The notes beneath the pieces were generated by a model. It was not told the DNA's origin. It did not search any database and saw nothing but the letters and a program-made list of their open reading frames with translations. From Pseudomonas lalucatii (GTDB lineage Bacteria; Pseudomonadota; Gammaproteobacteria; Pseudomonadales; Pseudomonadaceae): DNA of 64,000 bases. Position numbers and translations under genes: made by a program. The stretch lies in contig NZ_JADPMV010000001.1 in assembly GCF_018398425.1 (NCBI RefSeq), forward strand, positions 2,480,001 to 2,544,000. The letters are read 5' to 3'. This document shows, in pieces, positions 48,001-57,348 of this stretch; within the stretch, counting starts at the first letter, position 1; every line of letters begins with the position of its first letter.

Positions 48001-48008
48001 TTGTTGTT
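48001..48008 (-). promoter_or_regulatory. Hfq/Crc-type CA motif upstream of glcA
   Basis: AACAACAA on the minus strand, 15 nt before the ATG and next to the SD AGGA. It fits AAnAAnAA perfectly. It would place permease synthesis under carbon catabolite repression by Crc, encoded in this same window. Confidence 0.55.
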
Positions 48009-48104
48009 ATGAACCAGGGTTTCCGGGGGTGTCCCGGCGCCACGCACGAGGGCCTTGCGGCCCGCAGCGCCGACCGGGGATCACCCAGGCCGACGCCTAT
48101 GCTC

Positions 48105-48139
48105 AGAACCCCCGGCCGCGTGTGGCGGCCGGGGGTTCT
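48105..48139 (-). terminator. Strong hairpin between glcB and glcA
   Basis: A perfect 15-bp stem (AGAACCCCCGGCCGC and its complement) with a 5-nt loop, starting 17 nt past the glcB stop. It is followed by GAGC rather than a T run, so it may stabilise the glcB 3' end or attenuate rather than fully terminate. Confidence 0.6.
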
Positions 48140-48156
48140 ACCGCTCGCTCCGCGAA

Positions 48157-50334
48157 TCAGGCCTGCTGCTTGAAGCGCAGACGCCAGGCGTGCAGCAGCG
48201 GCTCGGTGTAGCCGCTGGGCTGCTCACGGCCCTTGAACACCAGGTCGCTGGCCGCCTGGAACGCCGCCGACTGGGCGAAGTTCGCCGCCATCGGCCGGTA
48301 GTGCGCATCACCGGCATTCTGCTGATCGACCACCTTGGCCATGCGCTCCAGGGTCTCGCGCACCTGGGCCTCGCCGACCACGCCGTGGTGCAGCCAGTTG
48401 GCGATGTGCTGGCTGGAGATGCGCAGGGTGGCGCGGTCTTCCATCAGGCCGACGTCGTGGATGTCCGGCACCTTGGAGCAACCGACGCCCTGCTCGACCC
48501 AGCGCACCACGTAGCCGAGGATGCCCTGGCAGTTGTTGTCCAGTTCTTCCTGGATCTCGCTGGCGCTCCAGTTGCGCTCGGCGGCCACCGGCACACTGAG
48601 CAGGCCGTTGAGCAGTTCGTCGCGCTGGCTGTTCAGGTCGATGGCCTCCAGCTCGCGCTGCACCGCCTGCACGTCCACCTGGTGGTAGTGCAGGGCATGC
48701 AGGACGGCGGCGGTCGGCGACGGCACCCAGGCGGTGTTGGCGCCGGCCTTGGGGTGGCCGATCTTCTGCTCGAGCATGGCCGCCATCAGGTCCGGCATGG
48801 CCCACATGCCCTTGCCGATCTGGGCACGGCCGCGCAGGCCGCAGTTCAGGCCGACCAGCACGTTGTTGCGCTCGTAGGCCTGGATCCAGGCACTGCTCTT
48901 CATGTCGCCCTTGCGCAGCATGGCGCCGGCGGCCATGGCGGTGTGCATCTCGTCGCCGGTGCGGTCGAGGAAGCCGGTGTTGATGAAGGCCACCCGCGCG
49001 CTGGCGGCGGCGATGCAGGCCTTGAGGTTGACGCTGGTGCGCCGCTCCTCGTCCATGATGCCCATCTTCAGGGTGTGGCGCGGCAGCTTGAGCAGGTCCT
49101 CGATGCGGCCGAACAATTGGTCGGCGAAGGCCACTTCGGCCGGGCCGTGCATCTTCGGCTTGACGATGTAGACGCTGCCGGTGCGCGAGTTGCCGCGACG
49201 CTGCAGGTCGTGCAGGGCGATCAGGCTGGTCATCACGCCGTCGAGGATGCCCTCGGGGATCTCGTTGCCTTCGCCGTCGAGGATCGCCGGGTTGCTCATC
49301 AGGTGGCCGACGTTACGCACGAACAGCAGCGAGCGGCCGTGCAGCTTCAGCTCGCCACCGGCGGCGGCGGTGTATTCGCGGTCCGGGTTGAGGCGACGGA
49401 CGATGCGCTTGCCGCCCTTCTCCAGTTCCTCGGTCAGGTCGCCCTTCATCAGGCCGAGCCAGTTGCGGTAGACCACCACCTTGTCGTCGGCATCGACCGC
49501 GGCCACCGAGTCCTCGCAGTCGAGGATGGTCGACAGCGCGGCTTCGATCAGCAGGTCCTTGACGCCGGCGGCGTCGGTGGCACCGATCTGGCTGTTCGGG
49601 TCGATCTGGATTTCCACGTGCAGGCCGTTGTTCTTCAGCAGCACGGCCTTGGGCGCGCTGGCCTCGCCCTGGTAGCCGATGAACTTGTCGGCCTGGGCCA
49701 GGCCGGTCTGGGTGCCGTCCTCCAGGGTCACCTGGAGCTGGCCGTCGACCACCCGGTAGCTGACGGAGTCGGCGTGGGAGCCGGTCGCCAGGGGCGCGGC
49801 CTGGTCGAGGAAGGCGCGGGCGAAGGCGATGACCTTGGCGCCGCGGGTCTGGTTGTAGCCCGGGCCCTTCTCCGCGCCGCCTTCTTCGGAAATGGCGTCG
49901 GTGCCGTACAGGGCGTCATACAGCGAGCCCCAGCGGGCGTTGGCGGCGTTCAGCGCGTAGCGCGCGTTCATCACCGGCACCACCAGCTGCGGGCCGGCCT
50001 GGCTGGCGATTTCGCTGTCGACGTTGGCGGTGCTGGCTTGCACGCTGTCCGGCTGGGCCAGCAGGTAGCCGATGGACTCGAGGAAGGCGCGGTAGGCCGG
50101 CATGTCGCTCACCGGGCCCGGGTGCTCGCGGTGCCAGGTATCCAGCTTGGCCTGCAGGGCATCGCGCTCGGCCAGCAGCGCGCGGTTGCGCGGCGCCAGG
50201 TCGTGCACCAGGGCGTCGAATCCGGCCCAGAACGCCTCGCGCTCGATACCGCTGCCCGGCAGCACTTCCTCGTCGACGAAACGTTGCAGGTTGGCGGCCA
50301 CTTGCAGGCGCTGGCAGTTCACGCGATCGGTCAT
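48157..50334 (-). CDS. glcB: Malate synthase G
   Basis: 725 residues from ATG 50334 (GGAG 9 nt upstream; two earlier ATGs lack an SD), the standard length of malate synthase G. It condenses glyoxylate with acetyl-CoA to malate, using the glyoxylate formed by GlcDEF. Conserved stretches: [20 protein letters not shown] near 275, [16 protein letters not shown] near 382, [17 protein letters not shown] near 426 and the C-terminal [16 protein letters not shown]. Confidence 0.97.
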   Translation of the reverse strand: MTDRVNCQRLQVAANLQRFVDEEVLPGSGIEREAFWAGFDALVHDLAPRNRALLAERDALQAKLDTWHREHPGPVSDMPAYRAFLESIGYLLAQPDSVQASTANVDSEIASQAGPQLVVPVMNARYALNAANARWGSLYDALYGTDAISEEGGAEKGPGYNQTRGAKVIAFARAFLDQAAPLATGSHADSVSYRVVDGQLQVTLEDGTQTGLAQADKFIGYQGEASAPKAVLLKNNGLHVEIQIDPNSQIGATDAAGVKDLLIEAALSTILDCEDSVAAVDADDKVVVYRNWLGLMKGDLTEELEKGGKRIVRRLNPDREYTAAAGGELKLHGRSLLFVRNVGHLMSNPAILDGEGNEIPEGILDGVMTSLIALHDLQRRGNSRTGSVYIVKPKMHGPAEVAFADQLFGRIEDLLKLPRHTLKMGIMDEERRTSVNLKACIAAASARVAFINTGFLDRTGDEMHTAMAAGAMLRKGDMKSSAWIQAYERNNVLVGLNCGLRGRAQIGKGMWAMPDLMAAMLEQKIGHPKAGANTAWVPSPTAAVLHALHYHQVDVQAVQRELEAIDLNSQRDELLNGLLSVPVAAERNWSASEIQEELDNNCQGILGYVVRWVEQGVGCSKVPDIHDVGLMEDRATLRISSQHIANWLHHGVVGEAQVRETLERMAKVVDQQNAGDAHYRPMAANFAQSAAFQAASDLVFKGREQPSGYTEPLLHAWRLRFKQQA

Positions 50335-50393
50335 TTCTCTACTCTCCATCAAACGTCACTCGGGCGGCGCCGGGCGCCGCGTCAGTATTCGAA

Positions 50394-50795
50394 TCAGCCC
50401 AGGGCGGCGATGCCGGCCTTGGCCACTTGCGCGTCCTGGTCGGCCTTGACCCCGGACACGCCCACCGCGCCGACCACCTGGCCGTCGACGATCACCGGCA
50501 CGCCGCCTTCCAGCGAGGTCACCAGGGGGGCGGACAGGAAGGCGTTGCGACCGCCGTTGACCATGTCCTCGTAACCCTTGGTCTCGCGACGACCGATGGC
50601 CGCGCTGCGGGCCTTCTCGGTGGCGATGTAGGCGCCAATCGGCGCGCAGCCGTCGAGGCGCTCCAGGGCCAGCGGGTGGCCGCCGTCGTCGACCACGGCA
50701 ATGGCCACGGCCCACTGGTTCTGCTGGGCTTCGGCGCGGGCGGCGGCGAGGATGCGGCTGACTTCGGTCTGGCTCAATACGGCTTTGCTATGCAT
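50394..50795 (-). CDS. glcG: GlcG/HbpS-family protein
   Basis: 133 residues. The family signature is AIAVVDDGGHPLALERLDG near 31, with a glycine-rich C-terminus (GGVPVIVDGQVVGAVGVSG). Members bind haem or cobalamin-like ligands in some organisms, but the role in glycolate metabolism is not settled. It lies 12 bp after glcF and 59 bp before glcB. Confidence 0.93.
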   Translation of the reverse strand: MHSKAVLSQTEVSRILAAARAEAQQNQWAVAIAVVDDGGHPLALERLDGCAPIGAYIATEKARSAAIGRRETKGYEDMVNGGRNAFLSAPLVTSLEGGVPVIVDGQVVGAVGVSGVKADQDAQVAKAGIAALG

Positions 50796-50807
50796 GGTGA
50801 TCTCCGG

Positions 50808-52025
50808 TTAATTCAGGGCTTCTTCGACGAGTTCGATCCAGTGCCGCACGGGGGTGCGGCCGGCGCCGTCGAGGTGGGTCTGGCAGCCGATGTTGGCGGT
50901 GACTATCACCTGCGGCTGGCCGCTCTCCAGGGCGTCGAGTTTGTTGTCACGCAGCTGCTTGGACAGCTCCGGTTGGGTCAGCGAATAGGTGCCGGCCGAG
51001 CCGCAGCACAGGTGGCTGTCCGGCACGGCGGTGAGGCTGAAGCCGAGGCGGCTGAGCACGCCTTCGACCGCGCCGCCGAGCTTCTGCGCGTGTTGCAGGG
51101 TGCAGGGGCAATGGAACGCCAGGCGCTTGTCGCCGCGCACCCCGAGCTGGTCCAGGGGCTCGGCACTGAGCACCTCGACCAGGTCCTTGGCCAGGGCGCT
51201 GACGCGCTTGGCCTTCTCGGCGTAGGCCGGGTCCTGGGCCAGCAGGTGGCCGTATTCCTTGACGAAGGCGCCGCAGCCGCTGGCGGTCTGCACGATGGCC
51301 TCGGCGCCCTGCTCGATGGCCGGCCACCAGGCGTCGATGTTGCGCCGGGCGCGCTCCAGGCCCTTGTCCTGGGCGTTGAGGTGGTAGTCCACGGCGCCGC
51401 AGCAGCCGGCCTCGAAGATCGGCGTGACGCTGATGCCGAGGCGATCGAGCACCCGCGCCGTGGCCGCATTGGTGTTGGGCGACAGGCCCGGCTGCACGCA
51501 GCCTTCGAGCAGCAGCACGCGGCGCCCGTGGCGCGGCTCGGGACGCGGCTTGGCGGCACGGGCCGCGCGCGGCAGCTTGGCCTGGAGGGTTTCGGGCAGC
51601 AGCGGGCGCAGCACCTGGCCGACCTGGGTCAGGCCCTTGAACAGGCTGGCGTTCGGCACCACGGCGCGCAGGCTCTCGCGCAGCGCACGCTGGGCCAGCG
51701 GACGCGGCACGGCCGCATCGACCACGGCACGGCCGATGTCCAGCAGGTTGTGGTAGTCCACCCCCGAGGGGCAGGTGGTTTCGCAGTTGCGGCAGGTCAG
51801 GCAACGGTCCAGGTGCAGCTGGGTCTTGGCGGTGACCTCGCTGCCTTCGAGCACCTGCTTGATCAGGTAGATACGCCCGCGCGGCCCGTCCAGCTCGTCG
51901 CCGAGCAGCTGATAGGTCGGGCAGGTGGCGTTGCAGAAGCCGCAATGCACGCAGGTCCGCAGGATGCGTTCGGCTTCTTCGCCACGCGGCAGACGCTTGG
52001 CTTGTTCACTCAGGTTCGTCTGCAC
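50808..52025 (-). CDS. glcF: Glycolate oxidase iron-sulfur subunit
   Basis: 405 residues. Two 4Fe-4S motifs near the N-terminus: CVHCGFCNATCP near 26 and CLTCRNCETTCPSG near 75. Two CCG-type heterodisulfide-reductase-like domains follow (EAGCCGAVDYHLN and SHLCCGSAGTYSL). It carries electrons from the flavoprotein subunits GlcD/GlcE to quinone. It starts 3 bp after glcE. Confidence 0.97.
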   Translation of the reverse strand: MQTNLSEQAKRLPRGEEAERILRTCVHCGFCNATCPTYQLLGDELDGPRGRIYLIKQVLEGSEVTAKTQLHLDRCLTCRNCETTCPSGVDYHNLLDIGRAVVDAAVPRPLAQRALRESLRAVVPNASLFKGLTQVGQVLRPLLPETLQAKLPRAARAAKPRPEPRHGRRVLLLEGCVQPGLSPNTNAATARVLDRLGISVTPIFEAGCCGAVDYHLNAQDKGLERARRNIDAWWPAIEQGAEAIVQTASGCGAFVKEYGHLLAQDPAYAEKAKRVSALAKDLVEVLSAEPLDQLGVRGDKRLAFHCPCTLQHAQKLGGAVEGVLSRLGFSLTAVPDSHLCCGSAGTYSLTQPELSKQLRDNKLDALESGQPQVIVTANIGCQTHLDGAGRTPVRHWIELVEEALN

Positions 52026-52028
52026 GGG

Positions 52029-53093
52029 TTACACCTCGGAATACATGCGGCCAGGGTTGAAGATGCCCTGGGGGTCGAGCTGGGCTTTCAGCTGGCGGTG
52101 GTAGCGCTGCAGGGGCGCCGCCAGCGGGTGGAACGGGGTGTCGCAGTGACCGGCGCTGAAGCAGGTGGCGTGGCCGCCGACTTCGCCGACGATCTGCCGG
52201 ATCGAGGCGGCATCGGCGTCGGACTTCAGCCAGCGCTGGGCGCCGCCCCAGTCGATCAGCTGATCGCCGGGCAGTGCCAGCACGCCGGTGTGGCTCGGCA
52301 CGGCCAGGCGCCACAGCGGCCGCGCATCGGCGAAGAAGGCCAGGCGCTGGTCGCGCAGGTCGGTCCAGTAGTCGCCCTCGAGCGCCTCACCGCCGAGGCG
52401 CTCGCGGGCCGCGGCCACCGAACCCTCGCCGCCTTCCAGGCGCAGGTGCAGGGCCTGGCCGTCATGGCTGGCGGCGCTCAGCGGAATCGGCTGCTGGCCC
52501 CATTCGGCAAGCTTCTGCAGGGCCTGGGCGGCGTCCATCTGCAAACGCAGGCTGAGGGTCTGGCGCGGCTTGGGCAGCACCTTGAGCGACACCTCGGTGA
52601 TCACCCCCAGGCAGCCGAAGCTGCCGGCCATCAGGCGCGACAGGTCGTAGCCGGCGACGTTCTTCATCACCTCGCCGCCGAAGCGCAGGTGCTTGCCCAG
52701 GCCGGTGATCACCCGGGTGCCGAGGACCAGGTCACGGACCGCGCCGGACCAGGGCCGACGCGGGCCGGACAGGCCGGCGGCGAGCATGCCGCCGACCGTG
52801 GCGTCCTCGGTGAAGTGCGGGGCCTCGCAGGTGAGCATCTGCCCGGCCTCGTCCAGCGCCGCCTCCAGCTCGACCAGCGGCGTGCCGGCGCGGGCGGTGA
52901 TCACCAGCTCGGTCGGGTCGTAGCTGACGATGCCGCGGTGGGCACGGGTGTCGAGCACCTCGCCGCCGACCTGGCGGCCGAGAAAGGCCTTGCTGTTGCC
53001 GCCCTGAATGCGCAGCGCAGTCGAGCTGCCCAGGGCGTGATTGACTTGTTCCAGCAGCGCCGCACTGGCGTCTGCGTCGTGACGCATGACCAT
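52029..53093 (-). CDS. glcE: Glycolate oxidase FAD-binding subunit GlcE
   Basis: 354 residues from ATG 53093, which overlaps the glcD stop by one base (TAATG), a typical coupling site; an ATG two codons later is possible. PCMH-type FAD-binding domain: LRIQGGNSKAFLG near 28, TCEAPHFTEDATVGGMLAAG near 87 and FGGEVMKNVAGYDLSRLMAG. Second flavin subunit of the glycolate oxidase complex. Confidence 0.96.
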   Translation of the reverse strand: MVMRHDADASAALLEQVNHALGSSTALRIQGGNSKAFLGRQVGGEVLDTRAHRGIVSYDPTELVITARAGTPLVELEAALDEAGQMLTCEAPHFTEDATVGGMLAAGLSGPRRPWSGAVRDLVLGTRVITGLGKHLRFGGEVMKNVAGYDLSRLMAGSFGCLGVITEVSLKVLPKPRQTLSLRLQMDAAQALQKLAEWGQQPIPLSAASHDGQALHLRLEGGEGSVAAARERLGGEALEGDYWTDLRDQRLAFFADARPLWRLAVPSHTGVLALPGDQLIDWGGAQRWLKSDADAASIRQIVGEVGGHATCFSAGHCDTPFHPLAAPLQRYHRQLKAQLDPQGIFNPGRMYSEV

Positions 53094-54592
53094 TAGAAAC
53101 GCTCCAGTTCGGGGAAAGGCAGCTGCCCGTGGTGCACATGCATGGAGCCGAACTCGGCGCAGCGGTGCAGGGTCGGGATGTTCTTGCCGGGGTTGAGCAG
53201 GCCGCTGGGATCGAAGGCCGCCTTCACCGCGTGGAACAAGGTCAGCTCGTCGCTGTTGAACTGGGCGCACATCTGGTTGATCTTCTCGCGGCCCACGCCA
53301 TGTTCGCCGGTGATGCTGCCGCCGACCTTGACGCAGAGTTCGAGGATCTTGCCGCCGAGGGCCTCGGCGCGCTCCAGCTCACCGGGCTGGTTGGCATCGA
53401 AGAGGATCAGCGGGTGCATGTTGCCGTCGCCGGCGTGGAACACGTTGGCCACGCGCAGGCCGAACTCCTCGGACAGCTCGCTGATGCCCCTGAGCACGCC
53501 GGGCAGCTCGCGGCGCGGGATGGTGCCGTCCATGCAGTAGTAGTCCGGCGAGATGCGCCCGACCGCCGGGAAGGCATTCTTGCGCCCGGCCCAGAACTTG
53601 ACGCGCTCGGCCTCGTCGCGGGCCAGACGCACCTCGGTGGCGCCGGCCTGCTTGAGCACCGCCTCGACCCGCGCGCAGTCGTCCTGCACGTCGGCCTCGA
53701 CGCCGTCCAGCTCGCACAGCAGGATGGCCTCGGCCTCCACCGGGTAGCCGGCGCGGATAAAGTCTTCGGCAGCACGGATCGCCAGGTTGTCCATCATCTC
53801 CAGGCCGCCGGGGATGATGCCGGCGGCGATGATGTCACCGACCGCGCGCCCGGCCTTCTCCACCGAATCGAAGCTGGCCAGCAGCACCCGCGCCACCTGC
53901 GGCTTGGGCAGCAGCTTGACCGTGACCTCGGTGACGATGCCGAGCATGCCCTCGGAGCCGGTGAACAGCGCCAGCAGGTCGAAGCCGGGGGCGTCCAGGG
54001 CATCGCTGCCCAGGGTCATGCGCTCGCCCTCGACGGTGAGGATCTCCACCTTGAGCAGGTTGTGCACGGTCAGGCCGTACTTCAGGCAGTGCACGCCACC
54101 GGCGTTCTCGGCGACGTTGCCGCCGATCGAGCAGGCGATCTGCGAGGACGGGTCCGGTGCGTAGTACAGCTCGTAGGGGGCGGCCGCCTGGGATATCGCC
54201 AGGTTGCGCACGCCGGGCTGGACCCGGACGAAACGCCCCGCGGGATTGACCTCGAGGATCTGCTTGAAGCGCGCCATCACCAGCAGGATGCCCTGCTCCA
54301 GCGGCAGCGCGCCGCCGGACAGACCGGTGCCGGCGCCACGGGCCACCACCGGCACCTGACGCTGGTGGCAGAGCTTGAGCAGGCTTTCCACCTGCTCGAC
54401 CCGCTCGGGCAGCACCACCATCAGCGGCGTGGTGCGGTAGGCCGACAGACCATCGCACTCGTAGGGCTTGAGGTCTTCCTGGGTGTGCAGGATTTCGAGA
54501 TCCGGCAGGCGCGCTTGCAGCTCGCTCAGCAATGCGGACTTGTCGACCTTGGGCAGCGCGCCGTCGACGCGCTCGTCGTACAGAATATTCAT
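53093..54592 (-). CDS. glcD: Glycolate oxidase subunit GlcD
   Basis: 499 residues, matching E. coli GlcD in length. PCMH FAD domain: VVARGAGTGLSGGALPLEQG near 83, PDPSSQIACSIGGNVAENAG near 146. The C-terminal FAD-oxidase domain has FHAGDGNMHPLILFD near 382 and ITGEHGVGREK near 425. It catalyses oxidation of glycolate (and D-lactate) to glyoxylate. ATG 54592 is preferred over a TTG at 54604. First gene of glcDEFGBA. Confidence 0.97.
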   Translation of the reverse strand: MNILYDERVDGALPKVDKSALLSELQARLPDLEILHTQEDLKPYECDGLSAYRTTPLMVVLPERVEQVESLLKLCHQRQVPVVARGAGTGLSGGALPLEQGILLVMARFKQILEVNPAGRFVRVQPGVRNLAISQAAAPYELYYAPDPSSQIACSIGGNVAENAGGVHCLKYGLTVHNLLKVEILTVEGERMTLGSDALDAPGFDLLALFTGSEGMLGIVTEVTVKLLPKPQVARVLLASFDSVEKAGRAVGDIIAAGIIPGGLEMMDNLAIRAAEDFIRAGYPVEAEAILLCELDGVEADVQDDCARVEAVLKQAGATEVRLARDEAERVKFWAGRKNAFPAVGRISPDYYCMDGTIPRRELPGVLRGISELSEEFGLRVANVFHAGDGNMHPLILFDANQPGELERAEALGGKILELCVKVGGSITGEHGVGREKINQMCAQFNSDELTLFHAVKAAFDPSGLLNPGKNIPTLHRCAEFGSMHVHHGQLPFPELERF

Positions 54593-54709
54593 TAGCAGGC
54601 TCAATCAGGCAGCGTCATGGTTCTGGTCAACCCGGGAATCGCGTTCCCGGACTGCTGATGTGACGCCAATATGTAGACCTGGCGAATCTCCACGTCCATC
54701 GCAAATGAC

Positions 54710-54724
54710 ACTGGTACGACCAGT
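54710..54724. promoter_or_regulatory. GlcC operator, distal (glcD side)
   Basis: ACTGGTACGACCAGT, a perfect 6-bp inverted repeat with a 3-bp centre. It fits the TNGTNNNACNA operator form of FadR/GntR regulators such as LldR and PdhR. It lies 118 bp upstream of glcD. Confidence 0.65.
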
Positions 54725-54819
54725 TTTTAGCGACGAATAACCTGATATCTCTTGGATTTATCCTTATGAAATCAGGCCTTCAGGTTTATAGTTGCAGTCC
54801 TGTGGATATCTTTACTGAA

Positions 54820-54832
54820 CTGGTCCTACCAG
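54820..54832. promoter_or_regulatory. GlcC operator, proximal to glcC
   Basis: CTGGTCCTACCAG, the same arms as the distal site and different only in the central 3 bp. It is 17 bp before the glcC ATG and about 109 bp centre to centre from the other site. It is probably used for autoregulation. Confidence 0.65.
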
Positions 54833-54849
54833 CTTAGCGAGGCACCGTG

Positions 54850-55623
54850 ATGAGCGAATCAACTGCCGCCCCCCGCCGCCAGGTCAGCGACGTGGTGGCC
54901 GAACGCATCGAGCGCCTGATCGTCGACGGCGTGCTCAAGGTCGGCCAGCCGCTGCCCTCGGAACGGCGCCTGTGCGAGAAGCTGGGCATCTCCCGCTCGG
55001 CGCTGCGCGAGGGCCTCAAGGTGCTGCGCGGGCGCGGCATCATCGACACCGCCCAGGGCCGCGATTCGCGGGTCGCCGCGCTGAGCGGGCCGCGCGACGC
55101 CAGCCCGCTGATGAGCCTGTTCAGCTCGCAGCCGCGCACCCTCTACGACCTGCTGGAGGTGCGCGCGCTGCTGGAGGCCGAGTCGGCGCGCCTGGCGGCG
55201 CTGCGCGGCACCGACGCCGACTTCGTCCTGCTGACCCGGCGCTACGAGGAGATGCTCGCCGCCCACGACCGCCCCGAGGGCGTCGAGCCGCGGGAGCATG
55301 CGCGCCTCGACCACGCCTTCCACCTGGCGATCTGCGAGGCCTCGCACAACCCGGTGCTGCTGCACACCCTGCAGTCGCTGACCGACCTGATGCTCAGCAG
55401 CGTGTTCGCCTCGGTCAACAACCTCTATCACCGGCCGCTGCAGAAGCGCCAGATCGACCGCCAGCATGCGCGCCTGTACCACGCGGTGATCGAACGCCTG
55501 CCGGAACAGGCGCAGCGCGCGGCCCGCGAGCATATCCACGGCATCCGCGACAACCTGCGCGACATCGAGCAGGAAGAACAGCGCCTGGTGCGCGCCACCA
55601 TGCGCCTGGAGGGCTGGTCCTAA
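54850..55623 (+). CDS. glcC: Glycolate-responsive GntR-family regulator GlcC
   Basis: 257 residues from ATG 54850 (GAGG 8 nt upstream; a GTG at 54847 is one codon earlier). The N-terminal winged helix has VGQPLPSERRLCEKLGISRS near 31; the C-terminal FCD ligand domain includes DLLEVRALLEAESARLA and HLAICEASHNPVLLH near 156, with the metal-binding His residues. It is divergent from glcD; GlcC activates the glc operon in E. coli in response to glycolate. Confidence 0.93.
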   Translation: MSESTAAPRRQVSDVVAERIERLIVDGVLKVGQPLPSERRLCEKLGISRSALREGLKVLRGRGIIDTAQGRDSRVAALSGPRDASPLMSLFSSQPRTLYDLLEVRALLEAESARLAALRGTDADFVLLTRRYEEMLAAHDRPEGVEPREHARLDHAFHLAICEASHNPVLLHTLQSLTDLMLSSVFASVNNLYHRPLQKRQIDRQHARLYHAVIERLPEQAQRAAREHIHGIRDNLRDIEQEEQRLVRATMRLEGWS

Positions 55624-55704
55624 GCACCGCCGCGAGCCGCCGTGAGCGGCCCCGCGGCAAACGGCGGCGAACGCCGTGGTAGACTCGCGCGCTTCCGATT
55701 CGCG

Positions 55705-56271
55705 GTGAACCTGCCCGTGCCCTACGCCTCCCTAGCCCACCCGCCCCGCTGGCTGAGCGCCACCCAGCTGCATCCGAGCCCCGCGGCCGGGGTGTACAGC
55801 TGGCTGTTCGTCAACCAGGACTCGCTGACCCAGCGGCTGATCGCGCTGGCCGCCGGCCACTTCGATGTCTGCCCGCTGGCCGAGGGCTGGCAGCGCCTGC
55901 GCAAGGACGAATGCGCCGCCCTCGGCGTGGCGGACGGCAGCCTCGGCTGGGTACGCGAGGTGTACCTGCGCGGCCACGGCCAGCCCTGGGTGTTCGCCCG
56001 CAGCGTGGCGGCGCGCTGCGCCCTGGAAGGCTCCGGCCTGAACCTCGACCAGCTCGGCAGCCGCTCCCTGGGCGAACTGCTGTTCAGCGACCGCGCCTTC
56101 CAGCGCGGCGAGCTGCAGGCCTGCCACTACCCGGCGCCCTGGCTGCCCGCCGAGGTGCGCGCCGAGCGCCTGTGGGCACGGCGCTCGCGCTTCAGCCGCG
56201 GCGCCCTCGGCGTGCTGGTGGCCGAGGTGTTCCTGCCGGCGTTCTGGCCGGCGGCGGGCGTCGAGGCCTAG
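55705..56271 (+). CDS. ubiC: Chorismate lyase
   Basis: About 188 residues. UbiC turns chorismate into 4-hydroxybenzoate and pyruvate, the first step of ubiquinone synthesis. Typical features: SWLFVNQDSLTQRLIALAAG, WVREVYLRGHGQPWVFARSV and LGELLFSDRAFQRGEL. The start is uncertain: GTG 55705 (used here) or GTG 55717, neither with a good SD; the frame is open back to 55642. It lies 78 bp upstream of ubiA. Confidence 0.9.
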   Translation: MNLPVPYASLAHPPRWLSATQLHPSPAAGVYSWLFVNQDSLTQRLIALAAGHFDVCPLAEGWQRLRKDECAALGVADGSLGWVREVYLRGHGQPWVFARSVAARCALEGSGLNLDQLGSRSLGELLFSDRAFQRGELQACHYPAPWLPAEVRAERLWARRSRFSRGALGVLVAEVFLPAFWPAAGVEA

Positions 56272-56349
56272 GCTGGATAACGCTTTAGCGATCCACCCTG
56301 TGCCGCCTTCGCCCGTATAATCCGCGCAACCCGCACGGAGACGCGCCCG

Positions 56350-57240
56350 ATGTACACCCACCTGCTGAAGTCGCTCAATCGCCTGCACCCCCGCACCTGG
56401 GACTTCATCCAGCTGATGCGCCTGGACAAGCCGATCGGCATCTACCTGCTGCTATGGCCGACGCTGTGGGCGCTGTGGGTGGCGGCAGAAGGCGTGCCGA
56501 GCGCGAAGAACCTGCTGATCTTCGTCTTCGGCGTGATCCTCATGCGCGCCGCCGGCTGCGTGATCAACGACTACGCCGACCGCGACTTCGACGGCCACGT
56601 GGCGCGCACCCAGGCGCGGCCGCTGGCCAGCGGGCGGATTCAGCCGCGCGAGGCGCTGCTGCTGTTCGCCGTGCTGGTGGCGGCGGCCTTCGTGCTGGTG
56701 CTGCTGACCAACGCCGCCACGGTCTGGCTGTCCTTCGGCGGCCTGGCCCTGGCCGCCTGCTACCCCTTCATGAAGCGCTACACCTTCTACCCCCAGGTGG
56801 TGCTGGGCGCGGCATTCTCCTGGGGCATGCCGATGGCCTTCACCGCCGAAACCGGCGGCGTGCCGCCGGAGGCCTGGCTGCTGTACATCGCCAACCTGCT
56901 GTGGACGGTGGCCTACGACACCTACTACGCCATGGCCGACCGCGACGACGACCTGAAGATCGGGGTCAAGTCCACCGCCATCCTGTTCGGCGAGGCCGAC
57001 CGCCTGATCATCGCCAGCCTGCAGGGCCTGGCCCTGCTGTGCCTGCTGCTGGCGGCGGCGCGCTTCGAGCTGGGCCTGTACTTCCACCTCGGCCTGCTGG
57101 CCGCCGCCGCCTGTTTCGCCTGGGAGTTCCACGCCACGCGCAACCGCAAGCCGATGGCCTGCTTCAACGCCTTCCTGCACAACCACTGGGCCGGCCTGGC
57201 GATCTTCCTCGGCCTGGTGCTGGACTACGCCCTGCGCTGA
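56350..57240 (+). CDS. ubiA: 4-hydroxybenzoate octaprenyltransferase
   Basis: 296 residues. A polytopic inner-membrane prenyltransferase. The first aspartate-rich motif is [20 protein letters not shown] near 76 and the second is [20 protein letters not shown] near 194. It attaches the polyprenyl chain to 4-hydroxybenzoate made by UbiC. SD ACGGAGACG lies upstream of ATG 56350. Confidence 0.97.
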   Translation: MYTHLLKSLNRLHPRTWDFIQLMRLDKPIGIYLLLWPTLWALWVAAEGVPSAKNLLIFVFGVILMRAAGCVINDYADRDFDGHVARTQARPLASGRIQPREALLLFAVLVAAAFVLVLLTNAATVWLSFGGLALAACYPFMKRYTFYPQVVLGAAFSWGMPMAFTAETGGVPPEAWLLYIANLLWTVAYDTYYAMADRDDDLKIGVKSTAILFGEADRLIIASLQGLALLCLLLAAARFELGLYFHLGLLAAAACFAWEFHATRNRKPMACFNAFLHNHWAGLAIFLGLVLDYALR

Positions 57241-57277
57241 GGCGGCCGCTTCGGAGGTGTAGACTGGCAGCGCCAGG

Positions 57278-57295
57278 CTGTCATATCGCTGCAAT
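57278..57295 (+). promoter_or_regulatory. Pho box upstream of phoB
   Basis: CTGTCAT, 4 nt, CTGCAAT: two 7-bp PhoB half-sites with the standard 11-bp period (the second has two differences from CTGTCAT). It lies 54 nt before phoB, consistent with autoactivation of phoBR under phosphate limitation. Confidence 0.8.
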
Positions 57296-57348
57296 ATTTC
57301 CGTTATCTAATGCGGCGCTAGACAGTTGAACGAACCGAGGCGGGACCC

